Counted from the first letter of the stretch, positions 31,404 through 44,600 are shown. The stretch: DNA of 64,000 nt from Mesostigma viride (GCA_009746045.1 RPFO01000078.1:703016-767015), one strand, 5' to 3'. Notes: generated by a model not told the origin, from the letters alone. A program made the numbers and translations.

Positions 31404-31960
31404 TTAGTTCCCTAAGCTGGGGTCCACGGCTGATCGAGGGTGCTGGGGCAGCGCGGGGGCCATATCGAATGCCTCATGGCTTAATCCACAAAGATCAATA
31501 GCAATTAATGGTACGAGCCCGGGGGCCAGACAGCCCACTTCCTTGATCAGGCGGCGCACAGTCATGGTGACCATAATGACTGTTTCGACCAACACGGAAG
31601 CCCATCTGGGACTCACGGCTAGGTGGGAATCGAGGCTTGAACGCATGCGGTTCAGTACTAAGGAGACGCAATGATGAAGACTTGAATCACGGCACGCAGC
31701 TTTGGAGGCAGACGCCGGCCGCGGTAGTTGCCAGACTATCCATGCGGCGGACCCCTTGCCCTTGTAGAGCATGACCCGGACAACGGTCTTCCAATACATC
31801 GCTGGGGGGAGGCCATCTCGTATAATCCGCAGTTGCAAACGCCCCGGAGGAAAGGCTCAAGCTCAGGCATCTTAAGGGGATCGAGAGCCGGTCCCATGGA
31901 ATTGCATCAAAACCGTTCGAAGCTTCTGAATAACTACAGAAATGCAACTGCCAACCACTG
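31404..31960 (-). pseudogene. LINE RT fragment, decayed
   Basis: Minus-strand frames contain VRVMLYKGKGSA, VLNRMRSSLDSHLAVSPRW and TVRRLIKEVGCLAPGLVPLIAI, which correspond to the RT region before the catalytic box in the other LINEs. Multiple frame breaks. It may be related to family C. Confidence 0.6.
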
Positions 31961-32136
31961 AATGATGATTGGGGATCATAAACATGATGTTTGGGCATGC
32001 GTACCACCACTTGTTGGGGGTACTACCCCCAGCCATATACACCGGCTATGTGCTAGTAAAAATAGAAAAACGATGTTTTGGGCACATCTTGCCCAGAACA
32101 GTGGGAGAACCAGTTGCATGCCAAAAGCACAACAGT
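31930..32136 (+). repeat. Dispersed repeat R2, copy 1
   Basis: Shares about 200 bp with 48540-48815 on the opposite strand, including TGATGATT, AACATGATGTTT and CCACCACTTGTTGGGGG. Contains the palindrome core TTGGGGGTACTACCCCCA (32014-32031). Confidence 0.65.
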
Positions 32137-32146
32137 GACCCATAAA

Positions 32147-32449
32147 TAAATAAATAAATTAATTAATTAATTAATTAAACTCGTGCTCCCGTTGGGGAGT
32201 CACGGATCGAGCACCGAAGTGCTTTTAATCCCTGTGTGTGCACAACAGGAGAAAGGGCAGAGACCCCCACTGAGTCTCCTTCATGCCAAAGGCATGCCAC
32301 AGCTGCATGCGGGCGCGCTAGCTAGCTAAACGGACACGCTAACGATCCGGCAGCCTGTGGGTGCAATAAGACCCATGTGAGCATAACATTACAAGGAGCG
32401 TGGACAAGTAATCTGATCGATGAGCCAGGACGTAGCATGGCTGTACAAG
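32147..32449 (-). mobile_element. Family B ORF1-only element, 3' UTR only, with 10-bp target duplication
   Basis: 303 bp: TTAA/AAAT tail, family B hairpin, and the same 3' UTR as at 28670-28960. It is flanked by GACCCATAAA at 32137-32146 and 32450-32459. Strongly 5'-truncated. Confidence 0.85.
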
Positions 32450-32580
32450 GACCCATAAAAACGTCATCGCACATGCATGGTAACTTTCTACCTACTTGGA
32501 TCAACAAAATCAGCACATCCCTTCATGTTATTAATTTTTGACAAAAAAATACGCTTTTATAGGGGGGCCATCCCCGTATA

Positions 32581-34206
32581 CCAAGGAGACAACCAGCGCA
32601 GGCCAGGAATCGGGAGAATCCGGACCATGGTAGCTCGAGCCTGCCATTATCTTGTCTGCGTTTTCGAGTCGTTCGATCAGGATGATGAATATGAATGGAG
32701 ATGGAAATGTGTAGCGGCTTGTGCATTGAAATTATGGCTGGCTTACGTGTAGAGCGACTAGATGACCTAGACGGTGGGGCCGGAAACAGCATCATTGCTT
32801 GATCAGGGCGTGTGTTTCGAGCCTAACTGGCCGGGAGTGCATGTCTAGTGGTGAGCACCATCGCTGCGATCGCTCTCCCACCATTTACGAGGAAATACCC
32901 GCAAATGGAAAACCACTGAAAAGGTCTAGCTAGTCAGTCATTACGTTTAATAGCCATGCCATGATTCCAAACGTCCAAGAACTGCATACGGTGCAAAGGC
33001 AAAAAGCCGGACGGGACAGCTGCACTTTCAAATGTGCGGCAGGAACCAAAAGCCCGCGTATGCCAGAAAACATCGTGTTGCTGCAGCGACGCGACCATGT
33101 GGACAACGAATCCAGTGCCAAGCTCGGAACGGCCGCAAAGGAGATCTGGCATCACAAGGAAGGACCAGATGTGCGGAGATACTACGCGATCCAGCCAGTC
33201 CACGACCTGTTTGTAGAGCTTGTGACAAGGGCCGGGCAGCACCGAACAGATGTGGGTGACGTTGCGAAAAACACCGGACTTGACGGAGCCATAATGTCTC
33301 GGTCATAGTCTTTGACCAACAAACGATGCAAGAGTTCAACAAGAGTCGTGATGAAATCGACACGATAAGAACAAAGACGGGGAAAACGATGTAACTGACT
33401 AAGATCGAACAACACGGTATTTTGCTGTGTGGGAAAGGAGACTGTGAATATGGGGGTAACGAATAAAAGGAATTTGCTGGTATTTAGTAGGATCCTTGCG
33501 CTTATAATAGACCGACAGCCGTACGCCAGCCCTTCTTGTTTAATATGGGTAATGTTAAGATCGAGGTAATTGCAATTAGTATCCTCCCCGTATACACTCG
33601 TAATACATCAATAATAATGACTGAAAAGCACAAGACAAATTTTGTCATGACCATAGAAGGCACTGTCAAAGTTTAGTGCAATTCTGAGCTCAGCTGTAGA
33701 AGTTATTATCATGGCAGTTGGCCACCTGTGCGCACAGGGGGCGCAGACGGAAGGCAATAGTGAGCACACTAACACTTCCTATGCCATCCAAAAGGCTCCT
33801 GACCATGCCCATTTTGACCACAATTTACAAGGAGGTGGCTGGGCATGCACGCGTCATGTGCCCTTGCCTTACCTCGACACGGGCAACCTGTTGCGTGTGT
33901 GCACAACAATGAGGCAGGTAGCTCTACATGCCTAGCCAACACTTCTAAAGCATATTCCAGGTTTATGGTGTGGGCATCATCCCAAAACCAAGCTGACCAA
34001 ATCCAAACACACCCTAGAAAGCCATATCCACTAATTGCCCAACAAGGGTAACAACAGACAGTCCACAGAGAAAGCATAAGTCACCATTCATATTCATCAA
34101 TGTCCTGAACTACTCGAACACGCGGACAAGATAACGGCAGGCTCGAGCTACCATGGTCCGGATTCTCCCGATAATTTTCTGGCCTGCGCTGGTTGTCTCC
34201 TTGATA
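32581..34206. mobile_element. T1: 1.63-kb element with about 125-bp inverted terminal repeats
   Basis: The left end (32581-32705) and the reverse complement of the right end (34082-34206) match over about 125 bp with few differences, including AAGGAGACAACCAGCGCAGG, ATCCGGACCATGGTAGCTC and ATGAATATGAATGG. No transposase is recognised. Interior frames such as 32934-33242 (-), with QQHDVFWHTRAFGS, are shared with a partial copy at 48985-49507 but are not known to me. The target duplication is unclear. Probably a non-autonomous TIR DNA transposon. Confidence 0.68.
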
Positions 34207-35140
34207 AGTATCATACATGCTGCTTGCCAAGGCTTCTGACCATGGTTACCTTACCTTGCTAGCATATGAACTAGGGCTCTCCCATTTTAGTGGGAGAAAG
34301 GCCAACAAGACAACGATCACCCCTAGTACCTACTACGTGCAGTTCCACCCATGCAGTATGTCCCTCAGAACAACCACTGCCACCTTTCTTTCCAGCGCAA
34401 TTGTTTGCCAAGAAACAACCTCAAGCTCAGTAAGCCTCTATATTACCACAATGAAGCCGCTGCTAAGAAAGGCTGCGTCAATATTCACACAAAACTTGGT
34501 GCGGTTAGCAATCTCCTTCCAAGAAACCCCTCAGCAATTAATCCCTGACAACTTGGCGATATGCCACGGCTCACGCTTTGACACGTCCCAGCCATGCAAC
34601 ATACATCATACAAACCACTGAAAGGTGCCAGGAATCTGGCGATGCGCAGCACGGAATGGCATTATACCTGGCCGGCTAACTGCACGAAAAGAAGCCGAAA
34701 ACTTGCGTTGATAACCCATAAAGGAAGCGATCGAAACATTCATAGCCGGTGACGCTGAGCGCACGTCGGTAGTACCACTACCGGCATTGTCCTTCGCCCA
34801 GCGGCGCAAGAAAGAACAACCTTCCATGGAATAATAAGACGCGCATCCCGCCAGCATGGAGAGTGTCTTGACGATGTTGGAGAGTGTCTTACCGACGGAA
34901 ATCTTGCCGAAACCCAGCTTTACCCGTTTAAATTGTTATTGGCAATAACAATTTAAACGCATCCTTGACGCTAGGTAATAAAGCTCATAAGACCTGACAA
35001 TCATCGCCGCCAGCGTGCATTCTAATTTATTCCTCTCGACGAAAACTTCAGATTTGACCCCCGTGGCGGTGGTCATCAATAAAATCATCGACACTGCAAA
35101 AAACGCGAACTCCGCTACGAAGTAGTATCATTAACTCATC
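34207..35140. other. No gene recognised; contains a 17-bp palindrome
   Basis: Only short frames lacking recognisable domains. The notable feature is a perfect inverted repeat, CGTTTAAATTGTTATTG at 34925-34941 and its complement at 34943-34959, with a one-base spacer. Confidence 0.6.
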
Positions 35141-35326
35141 GTCTTTAAGATTCGCACAGTTTCTCTGCATTCCGCGAGCTATCTTTTTTAACTCTGCCTG
35201 AAAGCACGTCGCCATGGCCAGCTCCGTTAGGGGTGCGCGCACCGTGCACTACTTTTTCACGGTACACGGACGGGTAACGCGAATTTTTACGGCGCCAAAA
35301 AATTTGCGCCGGCACCGTCCCCTTAC
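35141..35326 (+). repeat. Dispersed repeat R3, copy 2
   Basis: Nearly the same as 2405-2587, ending in CACCGTCCCCTTA. The outer flank here is not TTAA, which weakens a piggyBac assignment. Confidence 0.6.
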
Positions 35327-35329
35327 CAT

Positions 35330-35490
35330 CCGGCCGGTGAAATATTGTCTAGATACTCCCATGGCAGCATCGTTGCGGAGGGTGGAGATGGCAGCAGCCC
35401 ATTCCCGGGGGGTCCACTCGTCGTGGGGGCCATCCACCATGCACTGGGGGCCGGAGAGCGGTGGGACCAGGTAGTCAGTTTTGCGGGTAC
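35330..35490 (-). pseudogene. Short LINE RT fragment
   Basis: The minus strand reads WTPREWAAAISTLRNDAAMG, typical of the segment before LINE RT motif 1. Only about 50 codons remain. Confidence 0.6.
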
Positions 35491-35556
35491 GTGGACGCCT
35501 GCAGGGCCGGGGCTTATATGAAGTGAGACAACTATGCCTGGACGCATGGCAATCCA

Positions 35557-36118
35557 CCCGCCGGAGTACCTCCGCCACAAGCAGGACCACCAGAAGCCCA
35601 AGGGGTACTGGAGGGGCGGGGACCTGATGATCAACCACAAGATGTGGACGCCCCCCGCGGGCTAGACTAGCTAATAGCCCTAGCTTGTATCCACTGGTAG
35701 TCACTGCCGCTATGGCAGCCATGCTTAGAACGTTTGCCTGGCCGGGCCAACATACCTAGTCACGTGCACCGCTAACGCACGGTACACAACCAGCCATGTA
35801 GCCTTAGCTTAGTCCTTGTACAGCCATGCTACGCCCTGGCTATGATCAGTTTACTCGCCCACGCTCCTTGTTATGCCATGCTCACATGGGTCTTATTGCA
35901 CCCACAGATTGCCGGATTGTTAGCGTGTCCGTTTAGCTAGCGCGCCCGCATGCAGCTGTGGCATGCCTTAGGCATGAAGGAGACTGGGGGTCTCCGCCCT
36001 TTCTCCTGTTGTGCACACACAGGGATTAAAAGCGCTTCGGTGCTCCGTGACTCCCCAACGGGAGCACGAGTTTAATTAATTAATTAATTAATTAATTAAT
36101 TAATTAATTAATTAATTA
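35557..36118 (+). mobile_element. Family B ORF1-only element, ORF1 end plus 3' UTR, 11-bp target duplication
   Basis: Begins in the ORF1 C-terminus (PPEYLRHKQDHQKPKGYWRG, stop about 35665), then the full 3' UTR, hairpin (GTG, A, CTCCC, loop CAAC, GGGAG, CAC at 36046-36067) and TTAA tail to 36118. Flanked by ATGGCAATCCA at 35546-35556 and 36119-36129. It is inserted in repeat R4. Confidence 0.88.
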
Positions 36119-36251
36119 ATGGCAATCCAACGCCGTGGATCGAAGGAATAGGGTAGTTGTCTGCGAGGAAAGACGCGAAGGCCGCGTGGCTATCTCTAGT
36201 AGTGAAGACCTGCATGGAGGGAGACAGAGGGTAACAAGAAAGGTTGATAGG

Positions 36252-36254
<3 letters not shown>

Positions 36255-36317
<63 letters not shown>

Positions 36318-37977
36318 CACCAACACCAACACCAACACCAACACCAACACCAACACCAACACCCACACCAACACCAACACCAACACCAACACCAACACCA
36401 ACACCAACACCAACACCAACACCAACACCAACACCAACACCAACACCAACACCAACACCAACACCAACACCAACACCAACACCAACACCAACACCAACAC
36501 CAACACCAACACCAACACCAACACCAACACCAACACCAACACCAACACCAACACCAACACCAACACCAACACCAACACCAACACCAACACCAACACCAAC
36601 ACCAACACCAACACCAACACCAACACCAACACCAACACCAACACCAACACCAACACCAACACCAACACCAACACCAACACCAACACCAACACCAACACCA
36701 ACACCAACACCAACACCAACACCAACACCAACACCAACACCAACACCAACACCAACACCAACACCAACACCAACACCAACACCAACACCAACACCAACAC
36801 CAACACCAACACCAACACCAACACCAACACCAACACCAACACCAACACCAACACCAACACCAACACCAACACCAACACCAACACCAACACCAACACCAAC
36901 ACCAACACCAACACCAACACCAACACCAACACCAACACCAACACCAACACCAACACCAACACCAACACCAACACCAACACCAACACCAACACCAACACCA
37001 ACACCAACACCAACACCAACACCAACACCAACACCAACACCAACACCAACACCAACACCAACACCAACACCAACACCAACACCAACACCAACACCAACAC
37101 CAACACCAACACCAACACCAACACCAACACCAACACCAACACCAACACCAACACCAACACCAACACCAACACCAACACCAACACCAACACCAACACCAAC
37201 ACCAACACCAACACCAACACCAACACCAACACCAACACCAACACCAACACCAACACCAACACCAACACCAACACCAACACCAACACCAACACCAACACCA
37301 ACACCAACACCAACACCAACACCAACACCAACACCAACACCAACACCAACACCAACACCAACACCAACACCAACACCAACACCAACACCAACACCAACAC
37401 CAACACCAACACCAACACCAACACCAACACCAACACCAACACCAACACCAACACCAACACCAACACCAACACCAACACCAACACCAACACCAACACCAAC
37501 ACCAACACCAACACCAACACCAACACCAACACCAACACCAACACCAACACCAACACCAACACCAACACCAACACCAACACCAACACCAACACCAACACCA
37601 ACACCAACACCAACACCAACACCAACACCAACACCAACACCAACACCAACACCAACACCAACACCAACACCAACACCAACACCAACACACACCAACACCA
37701 ACACCAACACACCAACACCAACACCAACACCAACACCAACACCAACACCAACACCAACACCAACACCAACACCAACACCAACACCAACACCAACACCAAC
37801 ACCAACACCAACACCAACACCAACACCAACACCAACACCAACACCAACACCAACACCAACACCAACACCAACACCAACACCAACACCAACACCAACACCA
37901 ACACCAACACCAACAACAACAACAAAAAAAAAAAAAAAAAAAAAAAAAAAAACAACAACAACAACAACAACAACAAC
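36255..37977. repeat. 1.7-kb satellite: (AC)n, then (AACACC)n, (AAC)n, poly(A), (AAC)n
   Basis: (AC)n at 36255-36316, then about 267 hexamer units AACACC to 37910 with only two visible interruptions (36360-36370 and 37684-37716), then short AAC runs around a poly(A) run at about 37924-37951. Frames of about 600 codons on both strands (for example HQ, TN, LV or GV dipeptides) are artefacts of the repeat. Confidence 0.97.
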
Positions 37978-38060
37978 CGAAACCAAGAAGGAAAAGAGGG
38001 AACTCATACATACACACATACACAAAGGGCCTAAAAGAAAAAGGAGTATACATGTCCGCC

Positions 38061-38673
38061 GCGGCTAGCCGCAGGGCAGTGTAACTTTGTGGGGCTGCGG
38101 GTGAACCCCGGGTATGCCCCTAATAACACTCAGGCTCCGTGAGAAGCCTTAATAAGTATATCCTCCTGGGCTGTCGGGGGTTAGCATGCAAGCTACCCCC
38201 ACACCTGTCATCATGGCCGAGCGTACAAGTACAGGCGTCTTGGATAGTCCGGATGACGCAGACTTGCTATCTGCGACCCCAGACCTGGGCGAGTGAGTCG
38301 CACCACTTGCCTTCGCGGGTGAAGTATATCCGCGTAGAAAAGTACCTCATCGGGTAGTCCGTGGCATGCATTCAGTACAAATATTAAGTTACAATATTAC
38401 AGAAAAACGAGGGGCCTCTTCTAACTTGAGCCCGCCCCGTCTAGGGTATCACATAAGACAGCACATATAATACAAGTGGGGAGCAAAGTGCTTCCTCTTA
38501 CACATCACAACTAGGTGCTTCCTCTTACACAACAACACACACATAGGAGACATCAACACATAATATATCTGCATAAAACAGGATTTTGCAGCAGCCCGCA
38601 TTCAGCGTCAAATTCAAACTTCAAGTACTTGAGCCGGAAATGTGTTCAGGTCTTCAGCCAGTCGGCCAAGTCT
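38061..38673. other. No gene recognised; 3' flank of the subtilase gene
   Basis: About 0.6 kb between R4 and the stop codon of the subtilase gene. It probably includes that gene's 3' UTR. I see no convincing coding frame or RNA gene. Confidence 0.5.
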
Positions 38674-41600
38674 TTAAAACTTCTTTGCTGGTGCAAACTG
38701 CGAGAAAGAGCAGTCCGCCGCCAGTAGCCCGCTAGTCGCATAGTCTGGGTTGGCGCCTTCCACCAGGCCCTTGAGCGCCACCTGGGCAGCACCCTGGGCG
38801 GTGGGGCGGAATGTCTGCCCAAGCACGCCGTGGACGCTGTCGGTGGCGTTCAGCCCGTGCACTTTGAAGTTCTGGCCAATCATATCAGGAAGAAAGCAAG
38901 CATAGAAAAGACAAGGCAATGTGAAAGATGTGCAAGGGTCAGTGACTTCACTGCTGCATATCACTGCGCAAAGGTCATCCGTGCCTGAAGGAAATAATGC
39001 AGTTTTTGGACAAAACTCAGGACCTGACATGGCGCTGCGCGTGAGTACAGTACCTGTGGCGACACCACAAGCATGCAACCGTTGATGTTGTTATCTAAAA
39101 CTGCTGACGCTGTTTTCAAGGTCCATGAATAAGCATGCACAACCTAGCTAGCAGCTTGCCGTGCAAGTACTGGATACCCAAGCCATGCACACCTTGTGGG
39201 AAGCAAGTGTATGCGCAACAAGATGCGATGCATGATGTGGCAACAAGATTTTATATAAAGTAAAACTTCATTTGATGGAAACAATAGCGACAAGGACGAC
39301 CACGACAGCGATGATGGCGACAACCAGAGATCGCATAGTCAAACTTACCAGGAAGTCGCGCGCAGGCCCCCTGCCCGCCTCCCACGTGCTCGCGCGCACC
39401 ACCTCCACCTCCAACTCCAGGATGCCTTTGACCGTCACCCATGTGCGGGTCTTCTTGCGCCGCACCGACAGCCCCTTACCCACAATTGCCGAGGAGGACG
39501 AGCCCACGCTCATGTCCGCACGGCCATTGACAGTAATAGACCCATGAAGGCCAGGGAAGCCAGCTGGGGCGCCCGTGGAGACCACGATGTTGTCGCCGCC
39601 GTAAAGCACCGCGATCTGGTCCATCCATGTGCCCGTCCTGCGGCCGTCCGTGCCCGCAAACAGGTGCGCATTCACGTGCACCGCCTTGTCCGAGATGATG
39701 CAGAAGGAGCGGTCGCCCTCGCCCATCCAGTCAAAGTGGGTGCCATCCGCCGTCACGAAATGGGGGTCGCTCCGTGCGCCCGCATTGTCCCACAGCGCCG
39801 CGCACTCCCCGCACTGGCCGCCGCGCCCGAGCCAGACAGCATCTCGGTTTGCAGATGGCAGCAGGGACCGCCCCAGCGCAACACACTCGTCGCTGGTGGT
39901 GAAGGGCATGTCCGGGTCCACCACGCACACCGGGTCCCGGGACGGCGGCAGGCAGCACGCGCCGCCGCCGCTCTGCACGGAGATGGCCACCGGGCCGACC
40001 GCCACGTCGAGCACGGACGTGAGGATGAGCTGCATGGCCACCGCGGACGCCGGGTCGCGGAGCCAGCCCTCCACCGCCCTGATGACGTCAGGTGAGGAGG
40101 CGCCGAGGTACAGAGTGAGGACCACGCCGGCATCTTGGAGCAATCGGCGCGGGCCGCGGGGGTTGAGGTCCTCGGCCGCCTTGGCGCGCCACAGGACAAA
40201 GTTCTCCAGACCCACGGCCTCGCCCAGCTCGACCATGATGCCTGCCCACGCGCGCGGGGTGAACGCGCTCACGTTCACATCCAGCGCGCGGATGACCACC
40301 ACCGTGAGGTAGGAGGCGGGGCCAGCCGCCAGGGGGTCCTCTGCGACGGAGACCTGGACGTTGAAGCTGCAGTTAGCCTCGTTACCGTCCAGGTCCGACG
40401 CGCGGCAGGTCACGGGAGTTTCCCCCTCAAAGAAAGGGGAGCTGCTGGGGGGCGAGCACGTGATGGCTGGGTCATCCCCCACGATGTTGTCCGCGACCTC
40501 GTCGTGCAGGGTGATGTCCTCCTCCTCGAAGCTGCGGGGGAAGAGGGTCAGCGCGTTGGTGGCGTTTGCCAGCACGAGCGTCTCGGGGCACTCCAGGGTG
40601 GGCAGGTACGGGACCAACCCGCACGCACCGCCGATGCCTGTGCCAGAGATGTACACGGTGAATAGAAGCGAATCACCGTCCACATTGGTCTTGTTGACGA
40701 TCGCATCCGGCACGCACCCGGTCATGCCCGTGTTGCCCTTAAAGACCAAATCTACCGACCTGCGGGCCTCATCCTCGGGGGGTGGGCCCGCGAGCTCGGC
40801 CGGGATGGGCCCCCAGAAATTGTTCCACGCGAGGTCAATCTCCCGGACATCTCCCAGCTGGCCCAGGGCGGGTGGAACCGTGCCGGTGAGGTCCTCATTC
40901 GCCAGATGGAGGGATATGATCAATAGAGGGCCCGCGCACTCGACGCCGTACCAGGTGCAGTAGTTGTCGCCCGCCCACCCCGCAAGCACGGAGGAGGGGT
41001 CGGTCACGCTTGCCTTGAACGCCAGCAGGGCGTCGCGGTGCTGCTGCACCTTGGCCAAGTCGATGCTTTCATCCACACGCACGTCCAGGGTGAAGGGGCC
41101 CGTGGAGACGTCCCACCCGGACACGACCACCACGTACGTCTTGCCCTCCTCAAACACCAGTTGCACGTAGCCGGAGCTGCCCACAGACCCGCAGCCTGCG
41201 CAACGGATGAGGTTTTTAGGAGCCGGGGGCAGCATGCACGCCTCGGTTATCTTCTTTGCAAGTAAGTGAGCCCAAACATCATGCTCAGCGAGGGGCTAAA
41301 ACGGTACATGGGCGTGATGGAAATAGAACAGGGGCTATCCCCGTTCTCGTGGCATGTGCTCACGGGGTGAAGCAATTCTACAGAAGTGCAGAGCAACCAC
41401 TCTTACAAATGGTTGGAGGCGATTCAATAGTGTGTGGCGGATGACAGCATGAGGTGATGGATGGCAGCATGCCCACATGCATGCCCATATGCAGGCGCAT
41501 GCCTGCACATGGTGTGGCCCGCAGCATGGTCATGTTGCAAGTGGGGAGGAGGTGGATCATGCATGCATGACAAGTATGACGACAATGATCTATTGGATGT

Positions 41601-44600
41601 GGGGTGTGGGGTGACAGTGTCGGGGAGCGGGGGGAGGGTCAAGGCATGACAAGCGACTATCACTAGCAATCCGCGGAAAGGCGAAGAGCGTGGCCAAGAC
41701 AACAGTAGCCAGTGGTGGGTAGAATGCCATGATGGCAACAGCGCGCAGGGGAGTGTTTGGTATCTGTCTCAGTGACGGCATGCGAACAACGCTGAAGGGT
41801 GAAGGTGCACGAGGACATGCCAACAACGCTAAGGATGAACACGCCTGAGGACGCGTAGTGACCAAGTGCCTCAATCAGCTTACAAGAACACATGACAAAG
41901 CCTTTAGGCACCATCCTTGCATACCTGTCAGATCGACAACGAATGAAAAAACAGTGAACCTGTTTGCAGGTCGGCCTTCTGACTCCCGTAGGCCCCCCTT
42001 TCCTGCCTGCAGCTCAAGTGCCGGCTCGGTTCTCGGTCTCAGATGGCATCGTAATACTACACATTAGTGTTTAATACATGAGTGTTTACTTTTTCGGTAG
42101 ATCCGTACCTGACATGCTACGATATTGGCAGGGCACACCACAACATTTTCCACGGAACACCGTCCGACAGTGATGTATATAAAGAGACGTAGTATGCACC
42201 GTGCTGCCTACCCATACCCCCATCGTTGCACAGTGCACGCCCAAGCAAGCAAATTATCCTCTGGACATGCCCTACATGGTCCTAGGAATACAACCAAACA
42301 GCACCATGGGCGTCCCAACATTGCAGCCCGTTGAGCCCACGCACCGTCGTCGTCGCAAGGCAGGCGGTAGAACGAGTCGTCCTTGGCAAAGACCCACAGG
42401 AACGTGTCAAACTGCGTGCCCATGCCGCACAGCGAGACGATCACTGCCGCCGTCTCGGTCGCCGTGTACTCAAACAGCACGTCCGGCGCGTCGTAATTGC
42501 CGCAGCGGACCACGGTGTAGTCCTTCCCAAACCCGGCGCTCGTGTCGTCTGAATACACAAATGGGAGCGAGGGGATGATGACGGGATCCTCGGCGCTGTC
42601 CCCGCACAGGTCCCATCCCAAGTCGACCGCGATGACACCGTCCACGTCGATGACATGGCTCAGTGTGCCAAGCACGCACCCCTGGACACGAGAACCTGGC
42701 ACGATGTGAACCGAACTCAACGACTGCATGCGGAGCAGCGGCTGCTGCATGACGCCCGTCAGAGTGCCGCCCGGCTCACCGATCATCAGCTCGATGTACG
42801 CGATCAGGCCACCCCGGCACGTCACGTGAGGGATCTTGCACGCGTCCGCTTTGCTCCAGTCAAAGAAGCCAGCGCCGCCGTCCAGCAGGGATGACACATA
42901 GCCCGAGAACTCCATCAGCGCCTCCCAGTCGAGCGCAATCTCGGCCGCCGTCGGGGCAGGCGCTATGCCCACCTTGAGCTGGAACGCGCCGCGCTCTCCC
43001 TTCCCCGTGACCACCACATAGTACTGCTCGCCCGCGCGCACCAGGGTCTCCACCTCACTCTGCACCCCGTGGCATAATGCCGAGTCGTCATTGCACGCGG
43101 CCACCGTCATGTTGTCCGCACGGACGATCGTCGCCACCGTGTCAAACGCACTCCCACAGAGTGTCACGTATAGGATGCCATCTCTCGGCGCCGTGACCGC
43201 AAACACGACGTCGGGCGAGGTGGGAACTGCTGGATCCGAGCAAGCCAACTTGTAGTCGTAGTTGTGGGTAAAAAAGAGGCTCGTGTCGGCCTCATAGTGG
43301 AAGGGCAGGGCGTGAGCGATGATAGCGGTGTTGATGCTGTCGCCGCAGACGCGGTCGGTGGCGGATGGGATGAGGGTACCGATGGCCTCCGTCGCGTCGG
43401 CTACGTGGAAGGGGATGCACCCACCCAGCTGCGCGTTGCCGGTCACGTTGAGGAGGTGCAAGCGGCGCAGGCGGTCAAACTCAAAGGGGATGCTGCCCGA
43501 CAGCTGGTTGTCGCCCAGGTCACTGCATGGTAATGACATTGAACCGAGGCATGTAATGAATGATCGAATGAACAAACGAACACGAAGGGAGGGAGGGAGG
43601 GAGGGAGGGAGGGAGGGAGGGAGGGAGGGAGGGAGGGAGGGAGGGAGGGAGGGAGGGAGGGAGGGAGGGAGGGAGGGAGGGAGGGAGGGAGGGAGGGAGG
43701 GAGGGAGGGAGGGAGGGAGGGAGGGAGGGAGGGAGGGAGGGAGGGAGGGAGGGAGGGAGGGAGGGAGGGAGGGAACGCACGAATGCAAGAACGCCCTCCC
43801 AGCCTCCCGCCCAGAAGAACCAATGAACAAACGAACCGATGAATGAAGTGCCCTGAGGTCTAACAACAAGCTTCGCAAGAGGAGCACGCCCCAGTTGCCA
43901 GCGGCCGGCAAATGCGGGCCACATGCGGCGCCCTGAGGCCCGGTGTGATCGACGCAAACAAAAGAGAGAATGGAGCAACATGCCGATGCGGGCATTAAGC
44001 AGAGGCATAGTGGCACAACGGGCAAACGTGGGCAAATGAGGCATAGCGGCCGATGCATGGGAGAGTTTATGTGTACACGCTTATCACGAGTCATATCAGG
44101 TACACAAGCTAAGTCTGAAAACTCACATGACTTGCGCTTGTGTCAGGTGCCCCAGCTCCGCCCGGATGCCTCCTTTGAGCGCGTTGCCTGACAGGTCCAG
44201 GTGCTGCAGCGCCGCGAGCGACCCCAGGGACCCTGAGATGCTCCCCACGAGGCCACGGTTGCACAGGCCCACCTTGACGACCGAATAGGGCGGCTCCGCC
44301 AAACACCGCACGCCCGTCCAGCCGCAATGGTCCGTGCCTTCCACCCAGTTCGCCAGGACGCTGTTCGCCACGCTAGCATCGAGACCCCCCTTGAAGGCCA
44401 GCAGCGCACTGTGGTCCGCCTCCACCATCTGCGCAAGCCCCACATTGAACATCTGGGTTGCGTTCACAAACCCGTACCCGGTCCAGTCGTCCACGCCCGG
44501 TATGTCCATGTCGTCGGCGGTGACCTGCATCAGCGTACGCATTGCCACGGGCGACGGGAGCGCCATGTACGGCTTCACCAGGCTCAGGTATAGCGCGGCG

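Larger units (their letters stand above)
35491..38060 (+). repeat. Dispersed repeat R4, copy 1 (contains expanded satellite)
   Basis: Unique-looking flanks (AGACAACTATGCCTGGACGC, GGAAAGACGCGAAGGCCGCG, GGAGGGAGACAGAGGGTAAC, AGAAGGAAAAGAGGGAAC) recur in the same order at 50125-50430. This copy is split by a retroelement (35557-36118) and by the satellite at 36255-37977. The second copy has about 40 bp at the satellite position. Confidence 0.8.

Noticed and set aside
32934-33308. Transposase gene inside T1
   Set aside because: Both strands have frames of only about 100 codons and no DDE-type motif; conservation with the partial copy is at the DNA level.
35214-35474. Small protein starting MASSVRGARTVHYFF
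   Set aside because: Lies in repeat R3; the other copies do not keep the frame.
36255-37977. CRISPR-like array
   Set aside because: Head-to-tail hexamers without spacers; a simple satellite.
36135-38084. Frames of about 600-650 codons of HQ, TN, LV, GV or CW repeats
   Set aside because: They are six-frame readings of the AACACC satellite, open on both strands, with no unique sequence.
39629-40665. Long plus-strand frames over the subtilase exons
   Set aside because: Shadows of the minus-strand exon 3, which has recognisable HYR and root-cap-like motifs.
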